Positions 60,959-64,000 of a stretch of DNA of 64,000 bases are shown here, in pieces. A program made the translations under genes and the position numbers. The notes beneath the pieces were generated by a model. That model saw only the letters and a list, made by a program, of their open reading frames with translations, searched no databases and was not told the origin of the DNA. Origin of the DNA: Paragonimus skrjabini miyazakii (taxonomy: Eukaryota > Platyhelminthes > Trematoda > Plagiorchiida > Troglotrematidae); the NCBI GenBank assembly GCA_014338405.1, contig JTDE01000281.1:43419-107418 (forward strand), written 5' to 3'. Position 1 is the first letter of the stretch; the number at the start of each line of letters is the position of its first letter.

Positions 60959-61171
60959 ACCGTAAATGGTGCGGTGCAAGCCACTTCTGGCGATAGTTAA
61001 GCGCAGGCATCCTTTTTTTCTTCAGCTACTGTCATAGGCTAATTCGAAACGGATGCCGCCACCTGTTGTGATAAGCCATCTACTAACACTCAGCACCTCT
61101 GAAAATTAGGACATGATTCAGCCATTTCGTTTCACGCAATCCTAAACTTACATCAAGTTGATTTTGACCAT

Positions 61172-61362
61172 CCGATTGTGATAGCCTGTCTACACAGACA
61201 CGTGACATTTGATGAAGCTTTACAGTGTACATTTTCTCGTTTAATTTACTTGAGAAAGGCTCTCCGAGAGAATCAGAAGGTTGCAAAACCGACATTTCTT
61301 TTGATTTTAACTCGTTTTAGCTTAATCAGGGAGTTACTTAATAATGAACATCAGCACAACGC
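61172..61362 (+). repeat. Penelope-like-type repeat with hammerhead-like core, plus copy
   Basis: Reads TAGCCTGTCTACACAGACAC, CTTGAGAAAGGCTCTCCGAG, AGAATCAGAAGGTTGCAAAA, then TTTTGATTTTAACTCG, colinear with the reverse complement of 56835-57010. The hammerhead-like core (61249-61284) is also degenerate (CTTGAGAA and AGAA). The two copies form a long-range inverted repeat about 4.2 kb apart. Confidence 0.5.
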
Positions 61363-64000
61363 ATAATATATTTTCTCGTATCCCTTCTGTTTACTGTTCA
61401 GAAGTAATAACAGACGTAAATTTCATCATAATGAACATCCCCACAGCGAAAGTCAAACGATGATAGATAAACAGCCAGTGCTCAAGCGTGTTTACATTCG
61501 CTGTAGAGATATGTACATTTTTAACCACAGTTCAGTCCGTCTCATGCCACCAACGTCGGTCTAGTTTATTCATATCTGAGGTAGGAGCTGAATACTTTTC
61601 AGAATGTCCATTGTATGTTTGTACATCACGATACAGATCGAGTAGATCAAGGAAACTGGTTACGTATTAGGTAGCAAGTACCTTGTCCACTACAGACAGG
61701 GATTATATTCATGGCTATGAATATCACCATGTATGGTGGGTTGAGTTCACCGTGTCACAAGACAACTCAATGGTAAGAGTAACTTGAGGATCAACGCTAT
61801 AAAAGACATCAGTTAAACCAGATGCGGGTAAGATTTTTATTTTGCTTTGGCAGGATGGGTAACGGAAATCAGCACATCCCACTAAGGCGATATTTCGAAA
61901 CTGTTTATACGCGACGTTTAACGATTACCTACAGATGAATCAGGAACTCCTGATTGGTTACACCTTTCTACATTCGATACAAGTACGTTTAACCACCTTG
62001 TTAAGAACGAGGACATGACATGAAATGGAAGAAATGGCTTGGTATTCGCCAAACAGCATAATTAAGATTATCAGATCAATATCCGGATACAATTGCTGGG
62101 TTTCTTTTGCCTATGGACTGAAACACAGAAAAACGCCAACTAGGTTTGAACCACTCCTCTTGAGCGCGCCTAGCGTTTTGCGTACTATTGTTGACCAGCT
62201 CGTATACACACAAAACACCAAGAGAATAAGAAATACTTGCGAGTTGAAATAATTCCGCATACTTATTTCAATCGCAAACATAAATCATATGATGAAGCAA
62301 CCTTGTACCATTCAGCCTAAGGTATATCTCATTTGTCGCTAGCTTAGACCAGACACACAGCAAAACTACTTTCTTCTTCCCGTTGGATCAAAACTTGAAA
62401 CGGATTAAACTTGATCAATGTTATCAAGACCATGTTAACCATCTGCCACAAGCTTCCGTTGTGTACCTAAAAGGATTCAACAAGTACATTGTGCTTGATA
62501 TGGTTTACCTACCCCGGGGTCATAATTTGGAATCGATCAGCAAGTTTTGATGTCTGAAAACCAGCAGACATTCATTACGACCTCATAAACCAGAAACAGA
62601 GGTTGTTGTACACAATCTGTTGCAGTGTACGTTGTCCAAACAGTAGTCACCTGATTCACTGCAATACTCGTCTCTACAAATAAGTTCTGGCCAAGAAATG
62701 CCCTCAGCCAGGAACGGCGTGTTCTTTATTGCGGTCTTAAGCCAATGCGAGGGTACTTCTTAAATTCCTCGACGAACGGGTGTTTCGACCAATTGTATCG
62801 GATCCTCATCCATAAAGAACAGGTTGCGTTAAGTATACCCTCTCATTGGCTGGTAATATAAACTAGGACGACCCACTCAACAAATTACTGGTTGCTCCCG
62901 TTTGCTCACTCCTGTAGACCGTGGATTTAGCCCTGTGTGTCATCTTTCAAATTTAACTACCAATCCTGCAAATTAAAAAAACGGTTAGCTAATGATATAA
63001 TGTTTTTGTAATCACTAATGTTGTCTGCATGAAAAAATGCTAAGTTATGGAAAATATTAAAACAGGCCTAGAGCTACCAAAAGAGGTCTAGGAATATGTA
63101 TACGTGTTTCTGACTCGTAGAACATAGCATGAAAGATCTACTGGTTTATTATTCTAGCAAACTAGAAATGTTCACGTAAATGAATAAAGTTCGGCACGAA
63201 TTACGAGTGGTTGCTAGGAAACGATAGCTGGGGCTGATGTTACCCTGTATGGATATGTGAAGATTGTAACAAACAATAACTCATTTCAAGAGCAGTTTCT
63301 GAATTGTGCTCGCAAGTGTATGTCAATTCATGTCTTTTTCGAAGTCTTCGGGAACTTGGAGCCTATGATTGTATTTAGCAGTGTTAGTCTAAAGAGATTC
63401 ACTAAATTATGGTTCCTTTGGGTAGATTTTACAGATGGTTCGGCACCCCACTCCACAAAGAATACCAACCAATTGGGAACACTTTTGGTATCCCCCCGGG
63501 GTACTTCACAAACGATGAACAACATGTTTATGCGTATACTGCAACAACCTGCAGGAACAACGTCTAGAGTTCCGTAAGAAGTTAACACCGTGATTGAGAA
63601 TTGAATTCTAATTTTATACAGAGGCTATAACTGGAACTATTTTTAATTAAAAAATGCATCATTAGGTAGATAGCAGGTTTTGAGACGATATTTTTAAATA
63701 TATCAGTGTTTCGTCCCATGCGGTACTCATCACATGTATTGTGTTTCTGTGCCTTACTAGTTTGAACGTTCTAGAAGAATCTCACTCTTGTACAATATAT
63801 TATGTCACATAAGAATTCTGGTATGAATACTGACTTGGATTACATAAACAACTGGGGTGCATCCGCGATTCTTAACATCACGTGGGTGAAGCCCCACTTA
63901 AAACTGAAAATGAATCGCATCGGTCATATGCAAGCAAGTCGGCATTTAACGTGTACAGTTGTGCGAGTTGCAGATTGTCTTCTTCACAGCTAAGTCCTCC
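61363..64000. other. No supported feature
   Basis: The WDTAGQE, NKxD and SAK motifs needed to finish the Rab domain were looked for and not found. The frame 63257-63577 is open but unassigned. Confidence 0.45.

Noticed and set aside
61155..61175. GTTGATTTTGACC as the next Rab exon (VDFD)
   Set aside because: The phase does not supply the missing Gly bases and the sequence runs straight into the repeat at 61172, with no WDTAGQE following.
63257..63577. 106-codon open frame near the right edge
   Set aside because: Does not match the missing part of the Rab domain or any other family.

Overview
This is a stretch of an intron-rich, repeat-rich animal genome. The transposable elements (two families of RTE/SR2-like LINE, a CR1/SR1-like LINE, a short Ty3/gypsy-type LTR element, tRNA-derived SINE pieces and a repeat with a Penelope-like, hammerhead-like core) and one gene of small exons in multi-kilobase introns suggest a flatworm, most likely a digenean trematode with a large genome. 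The assignment is an inference; no rRNA or mitochondrial marker is present. There are no bacterial operons and no CRISPR array.

Only one host gene can be supported. It is on the + strand, starts at 14065 and is still open at the right edge. Eight exons (14065-14573, 19905-20051, 45034-45124, 46401-46496, 46548-46786, 49689-49757, 53475-53577, 55660-55813) join in frame through GT-AG introns into about 469 residues. The order is paired EF-hands, a charged coiled-coil region, then the start of a Rab GTPase domain with a P-loop. This is the layout of the large Rab GTPases RASEF (Rab45), CRACR2A and Rab44. The rest of the GTPase domain and the C-terminus should lie beyond 64000. Intron 2 is about 25 kb.

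Layout. 1-5017: no recognisable gene. 5018-6724: a complete but tiny LTR retrotransposon with two 193-bp LTRs and a gag-protease frame, but no reverse transcriptase or integrase. About 6945-7145, minus: a relic resembling a Tigger/pogo DDE transposase. 10217-10296, minus: a tRNA-like SINE head. 14065-55813: the large-Rab gene. Its introns hold a degenerate RTE copy (20533-21373), a second-family RTE 3' fragment (24127-24826, minus), a CR1-like fragment (32884-33547, minus), a 64-bp RTE 3'-end insertion with a perfect 13-bp target duplication (36894-36957), another degenerate RTE copy (41812-43645), a nearly intact 5'-truncated RTE copy (47467-49572), and several copies of an unnamed dispersed repeat. 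56835-61362: a pair of inverted repeats with hammerhead-like cores flanking a degenerate endonuclease/reverse-transcriptase LINE (about 57130-60570), itself interrupted by about 0.45 kb of unrelated sequence. 61363-64000: nothing recognised.

Most other open frames in the window are short, unsupported and probably chance. Exon boundaries, repeat boundaries and alignments were read by eye.
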